The notes: a model not told the origin generated them from the sequence alone. Shown: positions 1-7,217, counted from the stretch's first letter. The stretch is 7,878 nucleotides of DNA from an uncultured Clostridiaceae bacterium (GCA_947175375.1 CAMWMT010000107.1:1-7878), one strand, 5' to 3'. Translations and numbers: made by a program.

Positions 1-638
1 TTCATATTGTATACCATACAGACAGCAGCATCCCATTCCTTTTTGGAAATATTCCAGTCTTTCGATCTGCACACCTCTTTTCGGCGCTCTTCCCAAAAAC
101 CAGAATATTCTTTTATCTCCCCTGTTTCTATCATCTTTTTGATCTCATTCACATATTTTATAACCTGGCATTTTCTGTCATATGGGATCTCTGGCATAGG
201 GCTTCCCTGGTCGTATCTATATGCCCCACCTGCTTTCTGTATATTCTGTCGATACTTTTGCCCGACACAAGATACGAAGAAGGAGCCTTCCTTTCCTGCT
301 TCTGCCTTTTCTTCCATATAACCTTCAACCGTTTCCTTCACTGCAAGCAGGAATTCCTCACTGCTGATTTCCCGGGTTCTTTTCCCGCTCATTTCAGCCA
401 GATCTCCGGACCCTTTACACCGAATCATCATTTCGTATCCTGACGGGCTGTAAGCCTCCATCACTTTCATGAACAGGGACTCATACCGTAGATGGGTCTG
501 AAACCATTTCCAACGGGCGGCTTTATCTTCTTTTGTCTCTTTTGGCATCCGGGAAAGTTCGTGAAGAACCTCCCCGTACTGCTCCTTCAGTTCTTCTGCA
601 AGACGTACTCTCTTCTCTTCTTCTTTTTTCTTATTCAT
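1..638 (-). CDS. Unrecognised charged protein downstream of CARF gene (3' end outside window)
   Basis: The frame starts at the ATG at 638 and stays open for 212 codons to the left edge, so the protein is incomplete. GGAGG at 646-650, seven bases from the ATG and just after the CARF stop codon, is a good ribosome site, so this is very probably the next gene of the operon. I do not recognise the family. The N-terminus is Lys/Glu-rich and helical (1-30). Aromatic-rich RWKWFQTHLRYESLF follows at 42-56. Then come KGSGDLAEMSGKRTREIS (75-92) and a helix 94-113. KEGSFFVSCVGQKYRQNIQK (116-135) faintly recalls the G-S-F-x-x-Y-F start of sigma-70 region 2, and 151-212 could be helix-turn-helix-like. There is no signal peptide or transmembrane segment. 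One R-x6-H (R42, H49) is present, but its first spacer residue is Trp, which is unlike most HEPN motifs. Function is unknown; co-transcription with a CARF sensor suggests a role in the signalling output. Confidence 0.82.
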   Translation of the reverse strand, partial: MNKKKEEEKRVRLAEELKEQYGEVLHELSRMPKETKEDKAARWKWFQTHLRYESLFMKVMEAYSPSGYEMMIRCKGSGDLAEMSGKRTREISSEEFLLAVKETVEGYMEEKAEAGKEGSFFVSCVGQKYRQNIQKAGGAYRYDQGSPMPEIPYDRKCQVIKYVNEIKKMIETGEIKEYSGFWEERRKEVCRSKDWNISKKEWDAAVCMVYNM

Positions 639-652
639 ATCAGAGCCTCCAT

Positions 653-1264
653 CTACAGATTCAGCATACGATGCAATACCTTCTGCGGATCATCCAGCTG
701 CATTGTTTCCATCTGCTCAATGGTATCTCCCAGCAGCTTAAACACCGTCAGGTCATGAAGGATCGCCCCGTTCTCCACCTGCTCTCCCTTTCTGCGGATG
801 ATCTCGCCATAATAGATTCCCTCAACCTCCGTATCCTTCAGCTTCTCTACAAAATTCATGGCATATAACAGAATTGCGGACATCGGTTTGGTTCCAAAGG
901 TAATATCTGCCCGGATCAGCGAGTCATCCGGAATCTCATCCAGTATCCTGAGCAGAAGCCGGACGCCTGCCGCATCATCCTGTTTCTCCGTCACTGAAAT
1001 CTCTGTCACATGATCAGATGATATCCCAAGTTCCGCAAGTTCCTCCAAAAAGACCATGTAATTATCCGGTGTATCCACGTTATCCGGACGGATTGCCAGA
1101 ACCTTTACCTCCTCCCCCTTCTCATAATCCTCTGCAATGACTGGTATAATAGGGAAACTGGTTGCACGATTATTCTTCAGCTCAAATCCCTGCGGACTAT
1201 AACAGGTCTTAAGCAGTCCCTGCCTTCCCTGTAGCGAAATCATGGTTATGTAAGTCTTTATCAC
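653..1264 (-). CDS. CARF-domain protein (TM1812/Csx2-like) without a visible effector domain
   Basis: A 203-residue protein that is almost all CARF domain, the Rossmann-like sensor of cyclic oligoadenylate made by Cas10. The N-terminal strand and loop are TYITMISLQGRQG (4-16). The diagnostic ligand-contact motif is ADITFGTKPMS at 119-129 (pattern D-x-T-x-G-T-K), followed by a helix and the strand GIYYGEI (149-155), then AILHDLTVFKLLG (167-179), which resembles the end of TM1812-type CARF domains. The last 25 residues form a helix. Csx1/Csx2/Csm6 relatives usually carry a C-terminal HEPN ribonuclease of some 150 residues or more. Here there is no room for one and no R-x4-6-H motif. It may be a ring nuclease, a bare sensor, or may act through the next gene, which starts 14 bases downstream. 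The start codon is GTG, chosen because AAAGGAG at 1271-1277 is ideally placed; an ATG at 1243 would truncate the first strand. Confidence 0.8.
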   Translation of the reverse strand: MIKTYITMISLQGRQGLLKTCYSPQGFELKNNRATSFPIIPVIAEDYEKGEEVKVLAIRPDNVDTPDNYMVFLEELAELGISSDHVTEISVTEKQDDAAGVRLLLRILDEIPDDSLIRADITFGTKPMSAILLYAMNFVEKLKDTEVEGIYYGEIIRRKGEQVENGAILHDLTVFKLLGDTIEQMETMQLDDPQKVLHRMLNL

Positions 1265-1270
1265 TGCTAA

Positions 1271-1277
1271 CTCCTTT
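1271..1277 (-). promoter_or_regulatory. Ribosome binding site supporting a GTG start for the CARF gene
   Basis: AAAGGAG sits six bases before the GTG at 1264, within the 20-base gap after the preceding stop codon. Its position is too far from the ATG at 1243, so the GTG is the likely initiation codon, the only non-ATG start visible in the operon. Confidence 0.75.
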
Positions 1278-1284
1278 CCGTATG

Positions 1285-3345
1285 TTATGTGCCCTTTACT
1301 TTAATTCCTTTCTTTTGAATAAGATCCCCTATAGAGGTTCCGATAGACCCTCCCGATGAGCCAAAAGATTTCTGTTTCTTATTATTACCTCTCGTTCCTT
1401 TCTCTTTATTCCCGGAAGGGGTTTTCAATTCCTTCTTATGTTCATAAGATGGTTTTTTATTTTCCGGTACCTGAATCTTATCTCCTTTGACAACACTCTC
1501 CACTGTCGGCAATTGAATATTATTGTTTTCGCGTTGCTTATACTCCTTTGCTTCCAATTTCATATATCTGGTTCTTGCCTTAGGCGGAATCTTTTCGCTG
1601 TCCTTCATAAGGAAAAAGTCTCTGATCGCCGGAACCTGCATCACTTCTCTTCCAAGGAAATCATTCATTTCCTTTTTTGCACAGGAAATATAATTATCTT
1701 CTTTCCCTGTCTCATCCCGATAGGGCTTCAGTAAGAAAGAAGCAGGATTATAAAGCCCATCCAGATCCAGTAATTCCAATCCTGTAAGGCGCACTTTGAT
1801 CCTTCCATATCCATAGGGTTTTCCTTTTCCGATATTCTGCTGGCTGTTTTTCTCGAGAAGCAGTCCCCAGAGAACCATACCCAGTTCCCCTTCCGTCAGA
1901 TTCTGGAAACGGATCTCACCTGCAAAGATAATTCCCGGCTTATATGGACGGAAACGGGTTGCTACTTTGTCGTTATTTCCCATCATACCCTTTTCAGGCG
2001 TCTCTTTCAGCCAGTACTGTTTCACGCCTCTTAGCTCAAATTCATCGTTGTAAGAGGCTGCTTTTCCATCTGTGCCTTTAATATAATCCAGATAGCTGGT
2101 CGGTTTTGGTCCTCCCAATATCATGGCAGCTTCATCACCTATCTTCCAGGATTCCTGCTTTATCTCTGCATCCATAAAGGAAAGTCTGGATTTGTAACTT
2201 TCATTTTCACTGGTGTATCCAAACAGTCTTTTACAGTAGTCCAGCCCTCCCTGCTTCTGTTCCTCTGAAAGCCCCGCATAAATATCATTCTCATAGAATA
2301 ACCTCAATCTTGGGGTAAAACCAAAATACAGTTTTCCTCCCAACTGAATATAAAATACAGGTTTTTCCTCCTGATCTTCCGGAAGACGATAGAAATCCTT
2401 GTCGATAGTCTCTATCTGTTTTTTCTTTCCTTCATAATCTCTTTTATAGCTGTCTACATCTTCCTGCGGAATTACAATCTTTTTACCATCTTCTTTCTTT
2501 TCCGGAATTATATAGATTACTTTTTTCTCCTTCATGGGTCCTGAAGAAAGAAGATACCCTTTCTTCAAGCCGGAAACTTTTTTTCTCTCTTCAGGAAATG
2601 CCACTTCCACAACCTCCTGAATCCCTTTTAGACGATAACAGATTTTATAAATATATGGGCGATACGCTTCGTTCGATTCTCCTATGTAATGTACCCCATC
2701 TCTCCGTATTTCTTTCTTAAATATACCATTTTTGTGTTGCAGATGTATCTTTCTCAATGCCTCGAATCCCTGATAGTTACTTTCAATAATCTCCATCTCA
2801 CTCAGAACATAATAATTCATGTCGCCACAATTTCTTTTATCAATCCGGTCAACAACTGTTGGAAGAATCACATAGGTTCCACCCTCATTGCGAATGTAAC
2901 CGGCTTTCACATTTCCCAAAATCGTCATCCGCTTTTTTTTCCCATTCTCCCTTAGTAGTTGGAACGGTCTGCTTCCAAGAATGTTATTATAAGGCTTCTG
3001 TTCTTTTCCGGAAGCAACGTTTCGATACATCAGAGACGCATTCTGAATATCATCCTGCACGGAAGAACAGCTGAGAATCTGCACATTATTCCTCACAAGT
3101 CCACGAACCGTACTGCCAGGAATCGCAGCTTTCCCATAACAGTTTTTATAAAACGACTCTTTTTCATTCTCTTTTCCTGCTGATACGAATACAGGAGTAA
3201 CTGCTTCGATCTCATATCGAATCTTCCCTGATTTCAGACCTGAATCCAATACATTATGCGGCTGTATCTCTTTTTTTCTGTTTACCTTTTTACTGATCCC
3301 CACAAAATTGTAAGGTGCTCCGACGTAACCTCTAGTTCCTGCCAT
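1285..3345 (-). CDS. TIGR03986-type Cas7 with large insertion (Cas7-insertion-like) and basic C-terminal tail
   Basis: This 686-residue RAMP protein opens with APYNFV (10-15), then AVTPVFVSAG (48-57) and AAIPGSTVRGLVRNNVQ (73-89), all usual in the TIGR03986 family of III-D loci. Further landmarks are LGGPKPTSYLDYIKG (410-424), FELRGVKQYWLKETP (436-450) and the glycine loop IGKGKPYGYGRIKVRL (505-520). Between roughly 190 and 330 lies a lysine-rich insertion that splits the RAMP motifs. It is likely the backbone subunit at the 3' end of the crRNA. Where Csm3 has its catalytic Asp, this protein has ENEKES (59-64) with only Glu, so RNA cleavage here is doubtful. Residues about 600-686 are low complexity, rich in Lys, Gly, Ser and Asn, probably disordered. 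The gene is visibly more AT-rich than its two upstream neighbours. GGAGGA at 3354-3359, eight bases from the ATG, supports the start, which lies inside the csx19-like gene. Confidence 0.85.
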   Translation of the reverse strand: MAGTRGYVGAPYNFVGISKKVNRKKEIQPHNVLDSGLKSGKIRYEIEAVTPVFVSAGKENEKESFYKNCYGKAAIPGSTVRGLVRNNVQILSCSSVQDDIQNASLMYRNVASGKEQKPYNNILGSRPFQLLRENGKKKRMTILGNVKAGYIRNEGGTYVILPTVVDRIDKRNCGDMNYYVLSEMEIIESNYQGFEALRKIHLQHKNGIFKKEIRRDGVHYIGESNEAYRPYIYKICYRLKGIQEVVEVAFPEERKKVSGLKKGYLLSSGPMKEKKVIYIIPEKKEDGKKIVIPQEDVDSYKRDYEGKKKQIETIDKDFYRLPEDQEEKPVFYIQLGGKLYFGFTPRLRLFYENDIYAGLSEEQKQGGLDYCKRLFGYTSENESYKSRLSFMDAEIKQESWKIGDEAAMILGGPKPTSYLDYIKGTDGKAASYNDEFELRGVKQYWLKETPEKGMMGNNDKVATRFRPYKPGIIFAGEIRFQNLTEGELGMVLWGLLLEKNSQQNIGKGKPYGYGRIKVRLTGLELLDLDGLYNPASFLLKPYRDETGKEDNYISCAKKEMNDFLGREVMQVPAIRDFFLMKDSEKIPPKARTRYMKLEAKEYKQRENNNIQLPTVESVVKGDKIQVPENKKPSYEHKKELKTPSGNKEKGTRGNNKKQKSFGSSGGSIGTSIGDLIQKKGIKVKGT

Positions 3346-3730
3346 ATTCTGTATCCTCCGTTACTGCAAAAGGCCTGGTGTATACTGTTACAGCCTGTCC
3401 GTCTTCATCTACTGCAAGATACTCTCTTACCTTCAATATCTTTTGATCCCGCATCCGGTAAGATTTCACAAGATAATCTCCCCCTCTGTCCACCTCACAG
3501 ACGCGCACAGCCTGCAGATCCTCCGGAGAACCAAACACATGAAGCTCTCCCTCTTCATCAAATGCCCGTAATTCCAGCAGTTCCTCCCAGTTAATCTGAA
3601 CTTCTTCCGCCGGACCATACTGCAACTCGCTCATCATATGAGCGATCACATAATCATATTTTGCTGTCTGCTCTTTTGCCTGCGAAAGATCCAGTTTTTC
3701 CATATGTAAATATTTCGTTATCTGTTTCAT
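3332..3730 (-). CDS. csx19: Csx19-like small protein of type III-D locus
   Basis: A 132-residue acidic protein without transmembrane segments or recognisable enzyme motifs. Two stretches suggest Csx19 (TIGR03984 family), an accessory typical of III-D operons: LLELRAFDEEGELHVFGSPE (51-70) and YLAVDEDGQAVTVYTRPFAV (104-123), both predicted to form beta hairpins with a conserved DE-x-G turn. The N-terminal 45 residues look helical. The position between two large RAMP genes is where csx19 is usually found. It is a structural or accessory component of the effector complex in known III-D systems; its exact biochemical role is not evident from the sequence. The ribosome site GAGGAA (3737-3742) is weaker than elsewhere in the operon and overlaps the stop of the preceding gene. 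Its own 3' end overlaps the next gene by 14 bases. Length is towards the short end for the family, so the family call is less certain than the RAMP calls. Confidence 0.72.
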   Translation of the reverse strand: MKQITKYLHMEKLDLSQAKEQTAKYDYVIAHMMSELQYGPAEEVQINWEELLELRAFDEEGELHVFGSPEDLQAVRVCEVDRGGDYLVKSYRMRDQKILKVREYLAVDEDGQAVTVYTRPFAVTEDTEYGRN

Positions 3731-3740
3731 GTATGATTCC

Positions 3741-5111
3741 TCAACTTTCTCCGGCCGGCTGCAGCGAATCCAGATACCGGCCTATCACTTCCTGACCACA
3801 TACTGTCTTCCCTGCTTTCAAGTCAATCTCTATCAGCTTCTGATTCCCTTTTCTTACAATAAGCGTGTCGCCATCCAGATACCCTCTCCCGATGCTGCTC
3901 CCGCTTCCAAGCGGGAAGATTCCCAGTGCAAGATCCCGAAGAGCCAGCAGCAGCAGGCCTCCTGCCTGATCCATCTCTTCCTCCAGATCAACCCGAAGCG
4001 TCAGTTCTCCATAAGCCGGCTTTTCACTGAACAGTCCACCATACATCACTCCGCCTGTGAATTTATCAATATGGATCCTGTGTTGTATCCGTACCAGATC
4101 GTTGTCTTCGCTCTCTCCGATCACACAGTCATAGAATCTTATCTTTCCCCTGCTTCCTTCCTGACGGTCATCTGCGCCTGTACCAAAGATTTTCTGTACA
4201 CAGGACTCTTTCAGCCCCATATATGAGGCAATCTTCTCTATCTGGCTCCGGACTGCTCCTTTCACGGAACTTCCCGGCAAAATATAGTCTCTCCGATGAT
4301 TACGGATATTCACTGCATCCGGCGCATCTTTTCCATATTCCGTCACAGCGATGGACTTAACCAGAATACTGCCTGCTGTCTTTCCAGACAGTTCAAAATG
4401 TATTCGGCGGCTTTCTCCGGCTTCCTCTTCCAAAAGTCCCGGCAGAAGTTCTGTCATCTCTTTTTTCTCTTCCGCCCAAAGCTTTCGATCGCGCTGGTCA
4501 CAGAGATGATACACTGCTTTTCGAACAGATAATAGTTCTGTATATCCACAACCATTGCTCTTTTGTCCTCCCAGCTGGATCTCTCCTCTGTGAAGCGCCT
4601 GCAGTCCCAGTTCCAGTTCCTTGTCCAGATTCTTCTCCCCCTCTTTTTCATAAAGGTAAATGGAAAAGGAAAAGACTGACCCGGCTGCCACAGATTCCAT
4701 TTCAAATTTCTGCCCGCTGCTCTGCCTGCTCCCCTTAAGTTCTGCAGTCTGGCTTGTTGCAGTGATGCGGTCAATCTTAATTCTGGGCCGGAGCTCTGTA
4801 TACACAGCGGATTCAGAAAAGAATCCATCTGTGAAGAACACTTTGCTGCCCTCACCCGCTGCATTCTCTTCTTCCTGGCAGGCAGCGCCGAACAATATCC
4901 GTTCCAGTTCTTCATCATATCTATAGTATTCGCGAAATGCGCCTGCAAGCCCTGTTGCCTGCACAAAGGGGCGTTCCTCCACCGGATGAACCAGCACTTC
5001 TCCATTTCTTCCGCTTCCTGTTCCAATATGCAGAGGTTCCCTGCACTCCGCCTGAATGCTGTATTTCGTCACTTTATCATATACACACATCTGTTTCAGA
5101 TCAATCGGCAT
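3741..5111 (-). CDS. Tandem Cas7-Cas7 (Cas7-2x-like) backbone protein of III-D complex
   Basis: At 456 residues this protein holds two RAMP/Cas7 domains in one chain. Domain 1 (about 12-200) shows REPLHIGTGSGRNGE (24-38), a degenerate PGSS-type element FVQATGLAGAFREYY (49-63), RPRIKIDRITATS (108-120) and the glycine loop GGQKSNGCGYTEL (181-193). Domain 2 (about 235-430) shows YILPGSSVKGAVRSQIEK (276-293), the thumb hairpin HRIHIDKFTGGVMYGGLF (344-361) and the loop LGSGSSIGRGYL (401-412). Spacing to PGSS aligns D265 with the catalytic Asp of Csm3. The equivalent place in domain 1 has Leu or Val, so domain 1 is predicted to bind but not cut RNA. Fused Cas7 domains are known from III-D complexes. 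The start is chosen from the GGAGGTG ribosome site at 5119-5125. The ATG lies inside the end of csx10, and the csx19-like gene follows after 10 bases. Confidence 0.86.
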   Translation of the reverse strand: MPIDLKQMCVYDKVTKYSIQAECREPLHIGTGSGRNGEVLVHPVEERPFVQATGLAGAFREYYRYDEELERILFGAACQEEENAAGEGSKVFFTDGFFSESAVYTELRPRIKIDRITATSQTAELKGSRQSSGQKFEMESVAAGSVFSFSIYLYEKEGEKNLDKELELGLQALHRGEIQLGGQKSNGCGYTELLSVRKAVYHLCDQRDRKLWAEEKKEMTELLPGLLEEEAGESRRIHFELSGKTAGSILVKSIAVTEYGKDAPDAVNIRNHRRDYILPGSSVKGAVRSQIEKIASYMGLKESCVQKIFGTGADDRQEGSRGKIRFYDCVIGESEDNDLVRIQHRIHIDKFTGGVMYGGLFSEKPAYGELTLRVDLEEEMDQAGGLLLLALRDLALGIFPLGSGSSIGRGYLDGDTLIVRKGNQKLIEIDLKAGKTVCGQEVIGRYLDSLQPAGES

Positions 5112-6639
5112 ATTTTTTCACCTCCCTGTTCGCATATCTGATCTGGTCTATCATTAATTGCAGCTTATACCGAAGCTGCTCATCCTTTGTAAGCACTTCT
5201 GTCACATCCAACCCCAGAATTTTCCCATGTTTTACATCTATATGGAGCCGTTCCATCAAATCATTGTCCAGCATGCATTTCACATATCGATGAAGCACAT
5301 CCGGTCTTTCTTTTCCGTTATGCCTGCTGCTTCTCTGGTCCTTATCTTCAGAATGCCGGATATAATCCCTTAATCTTTTCTCTGCTTCTTCCGGCACATA
5401 TCTCAGTTCCAGACAGAGGGACTGTATCACACCCAGTTTACTGTTGGAGATTCCCTGAAGCATTGATGGATTTTCCACAAGATACTGTTCCATTGCCCGT
5501 TCCAGACGATGTTCAAGAAGACCTTTTGCCGCAATCTTCAGATCCCCCTTTTCCATCTGACAAGCGTCCGGTAGTCTTCTGTCCTTTCCTTCTAAAGAGA
5601 CATTCCTCTCCATCGGCTGTTTGAACAAAAGCTTTTCATAGTCATCATAAAACAGTATCTGTCCAAAACCTTCATTTCTGCGAATACCGAGTCCTTGCTC
5701 TTCCAGCCTGCGAAATCTGTCCGCCAAAATCGTCTCATGATTAACAGTTTCCATGCAGAATACACTTCCTGCCTCATACATTGCTGCAGACGGAACAGAT
5801 CCTTTCCATGATCTGTTATATCCAAATACTTCCACGACAGACGTGGCACACCGGACCTGCCTGAGCGGACCGCACCCCAGCTTCTCTGCCAAAATCTCCA
5901 GATCCAGACCTGTCAGTTCTCCATATGCATTCCGCATGCACATATTTGACAGAAGCACCATATAAAAACGATTCCTGTCAGCCTTACGGCGGAATTCCTC
6001 ATAAGGCATGCCTTCTTTCATGCTTGCCTTTATCACGCTGCATGCTCCATAACCGGAATGACGACTGTTCCCCATATAGACAACGCCGGAAAATACCTTC
6101 TGAATCTCATTCACAATTTTCTCATCTACCATATCATGAAACGTAATAAAAGATGTAAACCGCTGGTTTTTCCGGATATATTGACTTCGATATACGTTTT
6201 TCTTACCCTCGCGTCCCAGATTGATATTCATATCTTCTCCTAGCTCTACATCTCCATAGAAGATACAATCCCCCTCCGGATAACAATAACGTCCAAGAGA
6301 AGCCCTCTTTGTCCCTGGAGTGACATCCCCTGTCAGAACATTCTCTATCGGTTTTTTCCCTTCACAGACTGTCTTATCCTCATAAAATCCTTTGAAAGAG
6401 GGGATCATTTTTTTATCTTCTCTCTGCAGGCAGGCATTCATAAAATGAATCCGATCTGAAAACAGCGCCTTTTTTATCTGACTGAACTCCTTTTTCTCGG
6501 ACAGGGCATGGATGACCACTCCCCGAATGGTGCTGCCCGGAATATAAGACAAAGTATTGGTCTGGCCATGCTGACTGGTATCGTCATCCCCTATCCGCAA
6601 TGGTTCCATATTCTGAAATACCAGTTCCAGATATCTCAT
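5101..6639 (-). CDS. csx10: Csx10, Cas5-like RAMP protein marking subtype III-D, with helical C-terminal extension
   Basis: This 512-residue protein begins MRYLELVFQNMEPLRIGDDD, then SYIPGSTIRGVVIHAL (31-46), the typical opening of Csx10. Csx10 is the Cas5-group subunit of III-D complexes and is expected to bind the crRNA 5' handle next to Cas10. The first RAMP half runs to about residue 205 and includes MGNSRHSGYGACSVI (189-203). A second half ends in the glycine loop GLGIRRNEGFGQI (316-328). Residues about 365-510 look almost wholly alpha-helical and charged, with no RAMP motifs. No separate cas11 gene is present in the window, so this tail could supply the small-subunit role (inference). 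The frame stays open upstream to an ATG at 6795, but that extension covers the end of the preceding gene. The ATG at 6639 has a good ribosome site and begins at the conserved N-terminus. The 3' end overlaps the next gene by 11 bases. Confidence 0.9.
   Translation of the reverse strand: MRYLELVFQNMEPLRIGDDDTSQHGQTNTLSYIPGSTIRGVVIHALSEKKEFSQIKKALFSDRIHFMNACLQREDKKMIPSFKGFYEDKTVCEGKKPIENVLTGDVTPGTKRASLGRYCYPEGDCIFYGDVELGEDMNINLGREGKKNVYRSQYIRKNQRFTSFITFHDMVDEKIVNEIQKVFSGVVYMGNSRHSGYGACSVIKASMKEGMPYEEFRRKADRNRFYMVLLSNMCMRNAYGELTGLDLEILAEKLGCGPLRQVRCATSVVEVFGYNRSWKGSVPSAAMYEAGSVFCMETVNHETILADRFRRLEEQGLGIRRNEGFGQILFYDDYEKLLFKQPMERNVSLEGKDRRLPDACQMEKGDLKIAAKGLLEHRLERAMEQYLVENPSMLQGISNSKLGVIQSLCLELRYVPEEAEKRLRDYIRHSEDKDQRSSRHNGKERPDVLHRYVKCMLDNDLMERLHIDVKHGKILGLDVTEVLTKDEQLRYKLQLMIDQIRYANREVKKYAD
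5119..5125 (-). promoter_or_regulatory. Ribosome binding site for the tandem Cas7 gene, within csx10
   Basis: GGAGGTG lies seven bases before the ATG at 5111 and is embedded in the csx10 coding end. It decides the 11-base overlap between the two genes; the next in-frame Met, residue 8, has no comparable site. Confidence 0.75.
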
Positions 6640-7217
6640 GCTCCCATCTCCTCCCCTCTGATACGTACTTTTCCAAAACCACGGCTTCTCATACTGCCGA
6701 CCCATTTCACCATCTTCAGTATCTCCTTCACCAGTTCCGCATCCTGTTCCCCGCAGGTACAAATCCCGTAAAAGTTCAATCCTTTTTTGATACATCTTGC
6801 GGTCCGCAGGGATTCTTTCTTTGCAACACCCTCCTCAAGGCCTGTGAATACCCGAAGATAAGTGAACATCGCCTGGACCTCCTGATAAGTGATCTTTTCT
6901 TCTTCCCGAATCCGGTCAATCAGATCCGGATGCAGGGACAGGTCAGAAAAAACCAGTCTCCGGAAACACTGAAGGTCATCCGATCCGCTTTCCCCCAGAA
7001 GCTCCCTTACCATCTCCAAAGCTTCTTCATCCGTCTTTTTCTCCCATGCCAGATAATTGAGCAGTTCCTCCCGGAAGATTCCTTTCAGTGTACTCCCTTT
7101 CAGGTATGGAAAACCTTCCGGATCTGTCTGAATACAAATATCCTCTCCTCCCGGCATACTCATTCCGTTTCCAAATATAGCATCCGTTTCCAAATGCATA
7201 TGCACAAGCAGCTGCAT
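6636..7217 (-). CDS. csm3: Csm3-like single-domain Cas7 backbone subunit (RAMP superfamily)
   Basis: At 193 residues this is a compact RAMP-fold Cas7 protein, somewhat short for Csm3. Visible motifs in order are the N-terminal strand and G-rich turn FGNGMSMPGG (15-24), an acidic residue D26 in GED, the FPYLKGSTLKGIFREEL segment (36-52) matching the PGSSLKG helix start of Csm3 and Cmr4, a thumb-like stretch around LRVFTGLEEGVAKKESLRTA (121-140), and the terminal glycine loop GSMRSRGFGKVRI (174-186). In Csm3 the residue aligned with D26, by its spacing to the KGST motif, is the Asp that cleaves target RNA, so this subunit is predicted to be active. An AAGGAGG ribosome site at 7224-7230, six bases from the ATG, fixes the start. 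The stop overlaps the csx10 start as ATGA, which implies translational coupling. Function is inferred from family and context. Confidence 0.87.
   Translation of the reverse strand: MQLLVHMHLETDAIFGNGMSMPGGEDICIQTDPEGFPYLKGSTLKGIFREELLNYLAWEKKTDEEALEMVRELLGESGSDDLQCFRRLVFSDLSLHPDLIDRIREEEKITYQEVQAMFTYLRVFTGLEEGVAKKESLRTARCIKKGLNFYGICTCGEQDAELVKEILKMVKWVGSMRSRGFGKVRIRGEEMGA
6648..6654 (-). promoter_or_regulatory. Ribosome binding site deciding the csx10 start
   Basis: GGAGGAG lies eight bases before the ATG at 6639, inside the last codons (Gly-Glu-Glu) of the upstream Cas7 gene. Together with the ATGA stop-start overlap it favours this start over the in-frame ATG at 6795, whose extra 52 residues have no family resemblance. 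Confidence 0.75.

Noticed and set aside
126..515. R-x6-H in the unrecognised protein as proof of a HEPN nuclease
   Set aside because: It is a single match with Trp after the Arg, and such a loose pattern is common by chance; kept only as an alternative hypothesis.
3729..4226. Plus-strand open frame of 165 codons
   Set aside because: It is antisense to the tandem Cas7 gene, whose motifs are conserved throughout this stretch; there is no independent support.
4454..5026. 190-codon minus-strand open frame inside the tandem Cas7 gene
   Set aside because: It is out of frame with a clear two-domain RAMP protein. Its Trp/Arg/Gln-rich product shows no motif, and no ribosome site was seen.
6640..6795. 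N-terminal extension of Csx10 from an upstream ATG
   Set aside because: It covers the glycine-loop end of the upstream Cas7 gene in another frame, and the family N-terminus begins exactly at the ATG at 6639.
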